DNA of 34,875 bases, taken from Paracoccaceae bacterium (GTDB lineage Bacteria > Pseudomonadota > Alphaproteobacteria > Rhodobacterales > Rhodobacteraceae). The translations under genes were made by a program, and so were the position numbers. Below, piece after piece: positions 1-6,520 of this stretch. The stretch spans positions 1-34,875 of the forward strand of contig JALSHK010000006.1 in the NCBI GenBank assembly GCA_026982275.1, written 5' to 3'. A model generated the notes under the pieces. It was given only the letters and a program-made list of their open reading frames with translations. It made no database searches and was not told the DNA's origin. Every line of letters begins with the position of its first letter. Position 1 is the first letter of the stretch.

Positions 1-659
1 GCGGTGTTTTCCCGCAGCGTTTTCAGCAGGTAATAGGCAAAAACCGAATGACCGTCAAAGCCGTCATCCGATACCGGCTCCAGCCCGCCGCTTGTCAGGG
101 CCTGCCGGCTGTTTTTGGCGAGGGCTTGCTGCATATAGGCATCGTTTTTGCCTATGCTTTGCGGGGCTTCACGATGTTTGAAAAAGTCACCTGAAAAACA
201 GGAATCAGAGATAACCAGCACATGCCGCGCGGCCAGGCGGGCCAGATAGGCCTTGATGGTTTCATTCAGGATCGAGCCATGCAGGGTGTCTTTGCGGGCG
301 TCCACCGGTGCCCAGGCTCCCATTTCAGAAAAGCTGTCAACGCTGCCATGACCGGCAAAATAGATCAGCAGCGAATCCGCCTCATCCAGCGCTTTTTCGC
401 CGTTTTTGCCATAAGCCCGAAAGGCACGGTCAATATTTTCGGCCGTAGCGGATTCGTTCCAAAGCTCTGTCACGCGGCTCTTGGCAAAGCCGTAATGGGT
501 GACCAGCACATCACGAAGGGTTTTGGCATCGTTAACGGCGGTTTTGAGCGGGTCGAAATGGATGTATTCATCTATGCCGATCACCAGCAAATGATAATCA
601 CCCCGCCCCGCACTGCGGGGAGGCTGTGGTGGTGGGACGGAGCGGGTGTCTCGGGTCAT
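1..659 (-). CDS. Caspase-family (C14) protease, 3' end off the left edge
   Basis: The 219 visible codons contain a whole caspase-like catalytic core. A flexible Pro-rich N-terminus (about residues 9-20) is followed by a beta strand (LLVIGIDEY, 24-32). The catalytic His is in YFAGHG (His104) and the catalytic Cys in SDSCFSG (Cys154), each at the end of a hydrophobic strand, as in the peptidase C14/metacaspase family. A following segment (LTSGG, then GHSVFAYYL) fits the usual end of the domain. Such enzymes cut after basic or acidic residues; specificity cannot be read here. The ATG at 657-659 follows a weak AGGAC ribosome site and lies 35 bases beyond the stop of the upstream caspase gene, so the two are probably cotranscribed. 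What follows the protease domain is outside the window. The family call is firm; the role in the neighbouring system is inferred. Confidence 0.85.
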   Translation of the reverse strand, partial: MTRDTRSVPPPQPPRSAGRGDYHLLVIGIDEYIHFDPLKTAVNDAKTLRDVLVTHYGFAKSRVTELWNESATAENIDRAFRAYGKNGEKALDEADSLLIYFAGHGSVDSFSEMGAWAPVDARKDTLHGSILNETIKAYLARLAARHVLVISDSCFSGDFFKHREAPQSIGKNDAYMQQALAKNSRQALTSGGLEPVSDDGFDGHSVFAYYLLKTLRENT

Positions 660-694
660 TTTTCGGGTCCTGCTGAAATGTGCTTTGGTGGTTT

Positions 695-2161
695 TCAATT
701 TTCCTGGTTTTGAAGTCGCCGTTTTAGCTTTTCCAAGTTACTACATGCTGCGTCGCACCCCATGTCGCAGGCTTTAGCGTAGAGCTCCATAGCTTTGGCG
801 TTGCGCTGAGCGCTGGTTCCAGCTACTCCGAGGTTGTTCGCATACATCATTCCTAGGAAGTTGAATCCATCAGCATTCCCCATTTCGCAGGCTTTTAAAA
901 AACAATTAACTGCTTTGGATGCGAGTTCCGGATTTTTTGTCTGCTGGCAGTCTGTCATGTAGCGCCATCCTACCATCACACACGTATCTGCATCGCCTAA
1001 CTCGCAAGCCCTAGCATAAAACTCGTAGGCTTTTGAGACGTCGCTTTCTACCATTCCCAATCTGGATTCGTCGCACATCATCCCAGCCGATTGGCAACAT
1101 AATATATCGCCTAAGTCGCAACCTTTTGAGTAGAGCGCCAATGCTTTTTTGTGACGTAGGTATTTACTTTCATCAACGCCAATAATACCTTCATTGAATT
1201 CGTAAGCGGTCCCAAGAAAATAAAACCCGTCGGGATCACCGCTCTCGCAAGCTTCGGCATATTTGCGGACATGCGCATCCTCGCTCTCTTTGGCTTTAGA
1301 TATGATCTCAAGTAAAAGTGGCGAAAGGGTGGGTAGAAAATAATCTTGCCGCAGCACCTGCGGCACCTTTTTTACTATGGGCAGCGGGGCCGTATAGCGG
1401 GCGAGGTTGATGTCGACCCCGCCTTTCATTTCCAAAAACGGATCTTGGGCACTGTGTACTTCTTGCTGCGCGGTGAGCGGGGTTTTTGCCTGCACATAAT
1501 CCACCAGCTCTGACAGGCGGGTTTTGCCCATTTTAAGGGCATCGAGCATATGGGCGGTAAAAATGCCCTGTTCGCGGGAATCCCATTCAAAGGCGCGCTG
1601 GCCTTCGCTGCAGGCGCTTAGCACGGCTGTGGTGGCCAAGCCTTTGCTCTGGCTGGCGCAGTGAGACTGGATATCGCGGGCAGCGGCGGCATAATGCGCC
1701 TGCGCGCCGGCTTCCAGCTCCGGCAGGGCCGAATCACGCCCTATGCTGCGGTTTTGGCAGCAATCGAGAATCATCACGGTATTTCGCGCCCCGACCTGAC
1801 GCAGGGTTTCGTTAACAATCCCCAAAGGAATGGCGGTGCGGGCGAGGTCGGTATTGGTGGTGCTGATGCTGCAAAGGTAGCGGTGATTTCCATCTTGCGA
1901 GAAGCCGTGGCCCCAAAACCCGAAGATCAGGAGATCCAGATCTTTCAACAATAACAAGGCGTCCAGCTGGTTTTTTATGTAATCCCGCTCGACTCTCAAC
2001 CCGCCCTCAACACCGCATTGCATGAGGGTGATATCGTCAGAATCAAACCCGCATTCCGCTTCCAGTGCGGCCTTGAAGGCCGTTGCATCATTGCGCGCAT
2101 AGGACAGGGGTGCCAGCGGGTGGTAGGTGTTAATTCCGATTAATAAGGCGTGGCACTTCAT
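695..2161 (-). CDS. Caspase-family (C14) protease with C-terminal Sel1-like repeats
   Basis: A 488-residue protein with two parts. Residues 1-250 are a caspase-like domain: opening strand HALLIGINTY, catalytic His in FGFWGHG (His85), catalytic Cys in ILDCCQN (Cys135, aligned with the usual DAC), and a later LSACSEGQ strand. From about 296 to 480 there are roughly five Sel1-like (TPR-related) helical repeats of the type A..Y.KAC..GD...C..LG, with Cys at repeated positions, resembling the Cys-rich Hcp subtype. No signal peptide is visible, so it is probably cytoplasmic and the Sel1 part probably binds a partner or substrate. The ATG at 2161 follows AGGA at good spacing. It is divergent from the 14-gene operon and shares its control region. 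It differs in sequence from the second caspase downstream, so the pair does not look like a recent duplication. Confidence 0.88.
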   Translation of the reverse strand: MKCHALLIGINTYHPLAPLSYARNDATAFKAALEAECGFDSDDITLMQCGVEGGLRVERDYIKNQLDALLLLKDLDLLIFGFWGHGFSQDGNHRYLCSISTTNTDLARTAIPLGIVNETLRQVGARNTVMILDCCQNRSIGRDSALPELEAGAQAHYAAAARDIQSHCASQSKGLATTAVLSACSEGQRAFEWDSREQGIFTAHMLDALKMGKTRLSELVDYVQAKTPLTAQQEVHSAQDPFLEMKGGVDINLARYTAPLPIVKKVPQVLRQDYFLPTLSPLLLEIISKAKESEDAHVRKYAEACESGDPDGFYFLGTAYEFNEGIIGVDESKYLRHKKALALYSKGCDLGDILCCQSAGMMCDESRLGMVESDVSKAYEFYARACELGDADTCVMVGWRYMTDCQQTKNPELASKAVNCFLKACEMGNADGFNFLGMMYANNLGVAGTSAQRNAKAMELYAKACDMGCDAACSNLEKLKRRLQNQEN

Positions 2162-2187
2162 GGTGATTCCTACGACTACTTAATAGC

Positions 2188-2216
2188 AATAGATACTAAA
2201 CGATACCATAAGTCAA
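2188..2216 (-). promoter_or_regulatory. Possible promoter of the caspase pair
   Basis: On the minus strand TTGACT (2216-2211) and TCTATT (2193-2188) are separated by 17 bases, about 27 bases upstream of the caspase ATG. This is a fair sigma-70-like match found by eye; the -10 is weak. Confidence 0.3.
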
Positions 2217-2287
2217 CAATACTAGCGTATTCGCACCATATGATAACAACCGATAAAAATAGGTAGACAAAGCCAGTAATATAGATA

Positions 2288-2298
2288 TATTGACAATA
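2288..2298. promoter_or_regulatory. Palindrome TATTG-A-CAATA, candidate operator
   Basis: A perfect 11-base inverted repeat that overlaps a TTGACA hexamer at 2290-2295, a possible -35 for the rightward operon (I find no convincing -10 at normal spacing). The same half-site recurs at 2187, 2217, 2326 and 2336 in the 216-base divergent region. It is a candidate binding site for the HTH protein encoded next door. Confidence 0.35.
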
Positions 2299-2324
2299 AG
2301 CGATGACACGGGTTGCGGATTGCA

Positions 2325-2341
2325 CTATTGATTAACAATAG
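2325..2341. promoter_or_regulatory. Inverted repeat CTATTG-ATTAA-CAATAG, candidate operator
   Basis: A perfect 6-base inverted repeat with a 5-base spacer, lying 36 bases before the start codon of the HTH regulator. It uses the same half-site as the 2288-2298 palindrome, which suggests one DNA-binding protein recognising both. Autoregulation by the adjacent HTH protein is the simplest guess. Confidence 0.4.
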
Positions 2342-2354
2342 CCCGAAGGCGGGC
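2341..2354 (+). other. Short hairpin in the operon leader
   Basis: GCCCG-AAGG-CGGGC is a perfect 5-base stem with a 4-base loop, ending about 14 bases before the AGGAAG ribosome site of the HTH gene. No U-tract follows, so it is not an intrinsic terminator. It may stabilise the mRNA 5' end or be chance. Confidence 0.3.
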
Positions 2355-2377
2355 AAAAGCAACCACAGGAAGAAGCA

Positions 2378-2866
2378 ATGTCTGGCAAGGATGACAGAGT
2401 TATGGGAATTGAAGGTTTGGCCAAGTATCTGAACTTGTCGAAATCAACGGTATACAAGCTGGCCCAGGAGGGCTCTTTGCCGAGTCAGAAGGTGGGAAAG
2501 CATTGGCGGTTTCGGCAGGAGACCGTAAACCGCTGGCTTGATGGCGAGCTGGCGGGCAAGTCGACGGTGGGGGTGGTTCGCCCCGCGCAGGCGCCAGAGC
2601 CGGCGGCAGCAGAGTCTGCAGGAGGGCTTTTGCTCGATAGCTTTGACAACCGTCTCACCAAGGCCCAAATCGAGAAGCTCAAGGGGCGCTGGATCGAAAC
2701 GGTTGACCAGTTTTTCTCCATTGCATCAACGCAGGCGGGCGCAGCGGGTCTGGCGGCATTGCTGGGCATGTCGAATGAGGAATTTTCGCCATGGCTGACG
2801 GCTTTTGAAGAAGATATTTTGTCGGACAAGGGTGCCGCAACAAAAGATGAAGGTGGTGGTGGGTGA
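2378..2866 (+). CDS. Excisionase/MerR-type HTH regulator with C-terminal helical domain
   Basis: A 162-residue protein, first gene of the rightward operon. Residues 8-56 are a winged-HTH of the excisionase (HTH_17) family: GIEGLAKYLNLS, then STVYKLAQEGSLPSQKVGK and HWRFRQETVNRWL. A Pro/Ala-rich linker (about 66-85) leads to a helical segment (92-148, LTKAQIEKLKGRW...). That segment resembles the N-terminus of the protease encoded next (L-x3-Q-x3-L-x3-W-x-E-x-V spacing), so it may be a shared protein-interaction domain. The ATG has a strong AGGAAG ribosome site and the end overlaps the next gene by GTGA. It is probably the local transcription regulator, acting on the divergent region just upstream. 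It is not a phage excisionase by context, since no integrase is near. Confidence 0.8.
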   Translation: MSGKDDRVMGIEGLAKYLNLSKSTVYKLAQEGSLPSQKVGKHWRFRQETVNRWLDGELAGKSTVGVVRPAQAPEPAAAESAGGLLLDSFDNRLTKAQIEKLKGRWIETVDQFFSIASTQAGAAGLAALLGMSNEEFSPWLTAFEEDILSDKGAATKDEGGGG

Positions 2867-4110
2867 AGATATCCGGGTTCACATCGCTATCTGCGCCCGG
2901 CGTTGGCCTGCTTTCTGATGGTCAGAAGGCTGTATTGGCCTCGTTGTGGGTCGAGAATGTAGAGGAGGCGGTGAGCCTCGTTGCTGCTGTCGAGCATGCG
3001 AATGTGGAATCGGAGGTTTTGGTGCCGATACGGGCCGCGTTGGCGCCGTTTATGCTGGCACTGCCTGAGGAGGAGCTTGCACGATGGGGGAGTGCGCTGC
3101 ATCCGCCTGCGCTCGGGTGTCGTGTGGAGCCGGAGACGATGGCTGCTTATGCCGCAACGGGCCGCGTGACGGCGGGGCGGGCTTCCAGCGGGATGTCCGA
3201 GGCACCGCTGCCGGTCAGTGTGCGGTTGATGGACCGGCTGGGACCGGTCAAGGCGCAGGGGGAGCGCGGCACATGTGTGGCGTTTACTCTGGTTGGGTTG
3301 CGCGAGTATTTGCTGGAAAAGCCGGTCCGGCTTAGCGAGCAGCATATGTATTGGGGTTGCAAGCAGCGCGACGGCTTTGAGGGCGAGGCTGGTTCAACCA
3401 TTCATGATGGCCTGTCCGCGCTGCGGGCTTTTGGTGTCTGCCCTGAAGCGGACTGGCCCTATAGTGATGCGGTGATTGCGCATAACGAGTCCCATGGGCC
3501 GGTGCCCGCTCAGGCTGCAAAATCAGCGAAGGGTTTCCGGATGCAATATACCACGGCCGTTTCGCGCAGCAATGTAGTTGATATCAAACAGGTTTTGGCC
3601 GGAGTTGATGCGCAAGAAGGCATGCCGGTGGCCATATCTGTTCTGGTTTTCAACAGCTGGCTGCATTCCTACGCTACACAGCAAACCGGAAAAATAACCA
3701 TGCCATTGCCCGGAGAAGAGCCGCAAGGCGGCCATGCGATGCTCGTGGTCGGGTATCAGGAAGATACATCTGCCCCCGGCGGGGGTTATCTGATTTTGCG
3801 CAATAGCTGGTCAAGCGAGTGGGCGGGCCATTCACCCGAAGCGCCGGGCCATGCGGTAATGCCCTATGGCTATTACGAGAGGTTTGCGATGGAGGCTTAT
3901 TCCGGGGAGGTTCGCGCGGTCGCTTCCCCGCAAGAGCTTGCAGAAACGGGGCTGCAATTTCTGACTTTGGAGGAGGATGCGCGTGACAAATACGGCAAGC
4001 TTTTGCGTGCGGGTTGCAAGGTTGTGGTCGACCCGCGAGATGGTGCCAGCTTTTTGAAGGCGTCTCCAGCGAATATTGCTGAATTTTCTACCCATGCCAA
4101 TGCTAACTAA
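2863..4110 (+). CDS. Papain-like (C1) cysteine protease with N-terminal helical domain
   Basis: A 415-residue protein starting at a GTG that overlaps the previous stop (GTGA). Residues 17-80 are helical and resemble the C-terminal domain of the preceding regulator. Residues 118-345 are a papain-fold protease: the oxyanion Gln132 lies six residues before catalytic Cys138 in GTCVAF, exactly the papain spacing. Catalytic His291 is in GGHAMLVVGY and Asn314 in LRNSWSSEW. No signal peptide or evident propeptide precedes the domain, so a cytoplasmic, interaction-regulated enzyme is likely rather than a secreted digestive protease. All catalytic residues are present, so it should be active. With the two divergent caspases this gives three cysteine proteases in the locus. 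Family call firm; substrate unknown. Confidence 0.85.
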   Translation: MKISGFTSLSAPGVGLLSDGQKAVLASLWVENVEEAVSLVAAVEHANVESEVLVPIRAALAPFMLALPEEELARWGSALHPPALGCRVEPETMAAYAATGRVTAGRASSGMSEAPLPVSVRLMDRLGPVKAQGERGTCVAFTLVGLREYLLEKPVRLSEQHMYWGCKQRDGFEGEAGSTIHDGLSALRAFGVCPEADWPYSDAVIAHNESHGPVPAQAAKSAKGFRMQYTTAVSRSNVVDIKQVLAGVDAQEGMPVAISVLVFNSWLHSYATQQTGKITMPLPGEEPQGGHAMLVVGYQEDTSAPGGGYLILRNSWSSEWAGHSPEAPGHAVMPYGYYERFAMEAYSGEVRAVASPQELAETGLQFLTLEEDARDKYGKLLRAGCKVVVDPRDGASFLKASPANIAEFSTHANAN

Positions 4111-4122
4111 ATCGGAGTCCTT

Positions 4123-4710
4123 ATGAAATCTCTCATTGACCTGATCCGGAAATTGCTCAGGCTCGGGCCTGCAAATCCGGCGCAAGCCAGCCTTGAAAAG
4201 CTAGAGCTGATCAAGCAGAGCAATATGGATAGCCTTGAGGCGCTGAAGGACCAGATCCGCGATCTGGTGGCGCGGATTGGCCAGAAAAAGGCCGAGCTTG
4301 ATGACACCAAGATCCCCGCGCTTCGCAATACGATCGAGCGTGAAATCGGCGAGCTTTTGAATGAAGTGGAGCGGTTTAGAACCCGCGAGGATTATATTGT
4401 CCGCAATATCACACGCATTTCCAAGCTGGTAGAGAAACTCCTGCAAAATCAGATTGCGCGGGAGCAGGGTGTATCTGAAGGCATAATAGAAGATACCACC
4501 CTTGATACCGAAGAAGTGTTGGCCAGCATGGAAGAGGAAGACAGGGCCATGGAGCAGATGGAAAGCCGCAGATACAGGCCGCTGAATGCTTTAGAGGCCG
4601 AACCGGCCCGCGAGGCGGAGATTTCACTCGAGGCGCGGTTGCGCGAAGTCGGTATTGGGGAGGACGCAGCTAGGCCCGGGAAAAAGCCGAATTTGGACGT
4701 CGAAGAATAG
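4123..4710 (+). CDS. ESCRT-III-like helical protein with C-terminal MIM1-like motif
   Basis: A 195-residue, highly charged helical protein. A short amphipathic N-terminal segment (SLIDLIRKLLRL, 3-14) is followed by long helices at about 23-60 and 64-112, then an acidic tail. At 166-176 the tail carries E-x-x-L-x-x-R-L-x-x-V (EISLEARLREV), a near-perfect match to the MIM1 consensus (D/E)xxLxxRLxxL(K/R) by which ESCRT-III subunits bind the MIT domain of Vps4. The overall order (membrane-binding N-terminus, helical hairpin, acidic tail, MIM1) is that of an ESCRT-III subunit, although the core helices alone would not be diagnostic. The ATG follows GGAG, 12 bases after the protease gene. The MIT-like ATPase two genes downstream is the predicted partner. 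It could instead be an unrelated coiled-coil adaptor. Confidence 0.6.
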   Translation: MKSLIDLIRKLLRLGPANPAQASLEKLELIKQSNMDSLEALKDQIRDLVARIGQKKAELDDTKIPALRNTIEREIGELLNEVERFRTREDYIVRNITRISKLVEKLLQNQIAREQGVSEGIIEDTTLDTEEVLASMEEEDRAMEQMESRRYRPLNALEAEPAREAEISLEARLREVGIGEDAARPGKKPNLDVEE

Positions 4711-4743
4711 GCAACAAACATTGCGCAACGGGAGGATAATGAA

Positions 4744-5388
4744 ATGGCATTTAATAAAATTTTCAAAAGTCAGAAAGATCGGGTCCGGGAAGAAAAACGC
4801 AAAATTCTCCGTGCCACTAATCAGTTACAACGGGGTATTGACCAATGTAATCGAAAGGCCGATTTTTTCAGGGCTGAAATGGAAAAATCCCTCAAGCTTG
4901 CAAAGAAATACGCGGCTGAGGGCAATCGTGATATGGCCCGGAGTATTGCTAATAAAATCAGGTCTCACAAAATTCGCATTGCGAAAGTGGAAATGAATGC
5001 CGCTGTGATGGATAAGCGAAAGCTGCAGGTGGATATGGCCGGCACCCAAAAGGAATTTACCGAAGCCATCGGCCAGTTGAACGAGCTGGTTAAATTAGAC
5101 CCGAATGCCTTTATGGATGTTGTGGACGATGAAGCAAAACTGGCCGAGGACCAAACCGAAATCGATACGTTATGGGAGCAGCTTTACACGCAAGACATGG
5201 CAGAGGTGGAATTTGCCGGTGGGCCGATTGAAAGTGTTGACGAGATTCTGAGCAATTTGGAGGCGGAGGTCAGTGCGGAAATTGGCGGAACCGTGTCTGA
5301 GACCGGACAGCGTGACCGGGAGGCGCAGCTTAGCAAGATCAATGCGGGCATAGAAAATATCGAAAAGCTGATGGAGAAAAACAAGTGA
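4744..5388 (+). CDS. ESCRT-III/Snf7-like protein (CHMP2/Vps2-like)
   Basis: A 214-residue protein that from memory aligns end to end with eukaryotic CHMP2/Vps2. It has a basic N-terminus (MAFNKIFKSQKDRVREEKRK), then a helix with RATNQLQRGID (23-33). The turn KLAKKYAAEGNRDMAR (51-66) corresponds to the CHMP2 turn KKMAKQGQMDAVR. A basic second helix follows (about 62-95), then a third region with EAIGQLNELVKLDP, comparable to the MNRQLKLP segment of CHMP2. The tail (155-200) is acidic. I see no clear MIM1 in it; VDEILSNLEAEV (165-176) is only a loose resemblance. ESCRT-III proteins polymerise on membranes and are remodelled by Vps4. Known bacterial superfamily members are PspA and Vipp1, which this does not resemble in sequence. 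The ATG has a good GGAGG at 4731. The stop overlaps the ATPase start (GTGA). Confidence 0.65.
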   Translation: MAFNKIFKSQKDRVREEKRKILRATNQLQRGIDQCNRKADFFRAEMEKSLKLAKKYAAEGNRDMARSIANKIRSHKIRIAKVEMNAAVMDKRKLQVDMAGTQKEFTEAIGQLNELVKLDPNAFMDVVDDEAKLAEDQTEIDTLWEQLYTQDMAEVEFAGGPIESVDEILSNLEAEVSAEIGGTVSETGQRDREAQLSKINAGIENIEKLMEKNK

Positions 5389-6488
5389 CTTTGTTGACCG
5401 ACAAAAAGGCCGAGCAGGAAAAGCTTGCCGAAATCGCGTTGCAAAGCAAGGATTTCAAGGCCGCTTTCTTGCATACTGCATATGCGGCCAAGCTGGCATA
5501 CAAGCTGGCCGCAGCAACGGAGGGGGTTGTTTCCCAAGCCTATATAAAAAATGGTGGAAGGCTGGCCGATGCGGCCGGAAAATTGCAAAAAGCCAGTAAA
5601 AACCAGCAGGCCGAGCAGGAGAGAACACTGGAGGGGACGGATAAAGACGCGGTGCAAACCAGCCAGTGGCAGATGACCAGAAAGCCGGATGTGCGCCTTG
5701 ATGATGTGGCGGGGTTGACGGAGGTGAAGGCCGCTTTGCAACAGGATGCGATTTTGCCCTTCGAGTATCCCGAAGTTTATGAGCGCTACAAGCTGGCTGG
5801 CGGCGGCGGGGTGCTTATGTATGGCCCGCCCGGCACGGGTAAAACCTTTATTGCCAAGGCGGTAGCCGGGGAGCTGAAGGCTGCGTTTTTCTCGGTGGAT
5901 CCTTCGCAGATCAAGGGAAAATATGTGGGCGAGACCGAAAAGAACATGCGCGCCCTTTTTGAAGCGGCGAGACAGCACGAGCGGGCGGTTATCTTCTTTG
6001 ACGAGGTGCATTCGCTTTTGCCCAGGCAGCGTGGCACCGGGGTAAATGCTGTCACGATGTTTTTAACCATGATGGACGGGATCACCAGTGATAGCGGTAA
6101 AACCATTTTGCTGGTTCTCGGGGCGACGAATCATCCCGATATGATGGACCCTGCTACTTTGCGTTCCGGACGCTTCAGTAAGCACATTTATGTGGGGCTG
6201 CCCGATATCGAGGCCCGGGAGTCCATCGCGAAATATTGCTTTCGGGATGTTCCATTGGACGGCGGGTTTCCATTTGCGGAGGCGGCCGCACGTATGCAGG
6301 GGTTCAGCGGGGCCGATGTGGCAGCGGTTTGTAAGAAAACAAAAGCCGCTGTGGCTATGCGGGATATTCGGGAATCCGCCAATGGGCGGGTATCTGGCGA
6401 GGATTTTTTCGAGGCTATATCGGGTTTTACACCAACGGTAACCGAAAAAGATGTGGCTAAATTCAATGAGTGGCGCGGCAAAAGCTAA
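5385..6488 (+). CDS. Vps4-like AAA ATPase with N-terminal MIT-like region
   Basis: A 367-residue classic AAA protein. Residues 5-72 form a three-helix-like region (EKLAEIALQSKDFKAAFLH, then AYAAKLAYKLA, then GGRLADAAGKLQKA) resembling a MIT domain. After a linker the AAA module has Walker A GPPGTGKT (147-154), an aromatic pore loop GKYVGE (Tyr180), Walker B IFFDE (203-207), sensor-1 Asn249, and arginine fingers Arg260/Arg263 in LRSGRF. The end, FTPTVTEKDVAKF (348-360), matches the C-terminal helix seen in Vps4 and also p97 relatives. No room is seen for the Vps4 beta-domain insert. It probably disassembles the two ESCRT-III-like proteins encoded just upstream. The start is a GTG overlapping the previous gene. 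The AAA call is certain; MIT and Vps4-like are inferences from pattern and context. FtsH-type is unlikely because there is no protease domain or membrane segment. Confidence 0.85.
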   Translation: MTLLTDKKAEQEKLAEIALQSKDFKAAFLHTAYAAKLAYKLAAATEGVVSQAYIKNGGRLADAAGKLQKASKNQQAEQERTLEGTDKDAVQTSQWQMTRKPDVRLDDVAGLTEVKAALQQDAILPFEYPEVYERYKLAGGGGVLMYGPPGTGKTFIAKAVAGELKAAFFSVDPSQIKGKYVGETEKNMRALFEAARQHERAVIFFDEVHSLLPRQRGTGVNAVTMFLTMMDGITSDSGKTILLVLGATNHPDMMDPATLRSGRFSKHIYVGLPDIEARESIAKYCFRDVPLDGGFPFAEAAARMQGFSGADVAAVCKKTKAAVAMRDIRESANGRVSGEDFFEAISGFTPTVTEKDVAKFNEWRGKS

Positions 6489-6520
6489 GTGCGGTAAAGC
6501 TGCGAGTGACGAGTATTTCT

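Noticed and set aside
222..713. 163-codon open frame on the plus strand
   Set aside because: It is the antisense shadow of the partial caspase gene, whose catalytic motifs are intact on the minus strand.
2290..2318. Complete sigma-70 promoter for the operon built on TTGACA at 2290
   Set aside because: The sequence 16-18 bases downstream (TTGCGG and neighbours) does not resemble a -10 box, so only the palindrome was reported.
2341..2354. Common regulatory hairpin shared with the petA leader (both GCCCG-N4-CGGGC)
   Set aside because: Two short GC-rich hairpins in 35 kb are expected by chance and the loops differ.
2378..2866. HTH protein as a phage or island excisionase
   Set aside because: No integrase, attachment site or other mobile-element gene is visible in the window; the HTH type is shared with many ordinary regulators.
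5385..6488. ATPase as FtsH
   Set aside because: No membrane helices and no HExxH protease domain; it ends with the short C-terminal helix of the Vps4/p97 type.
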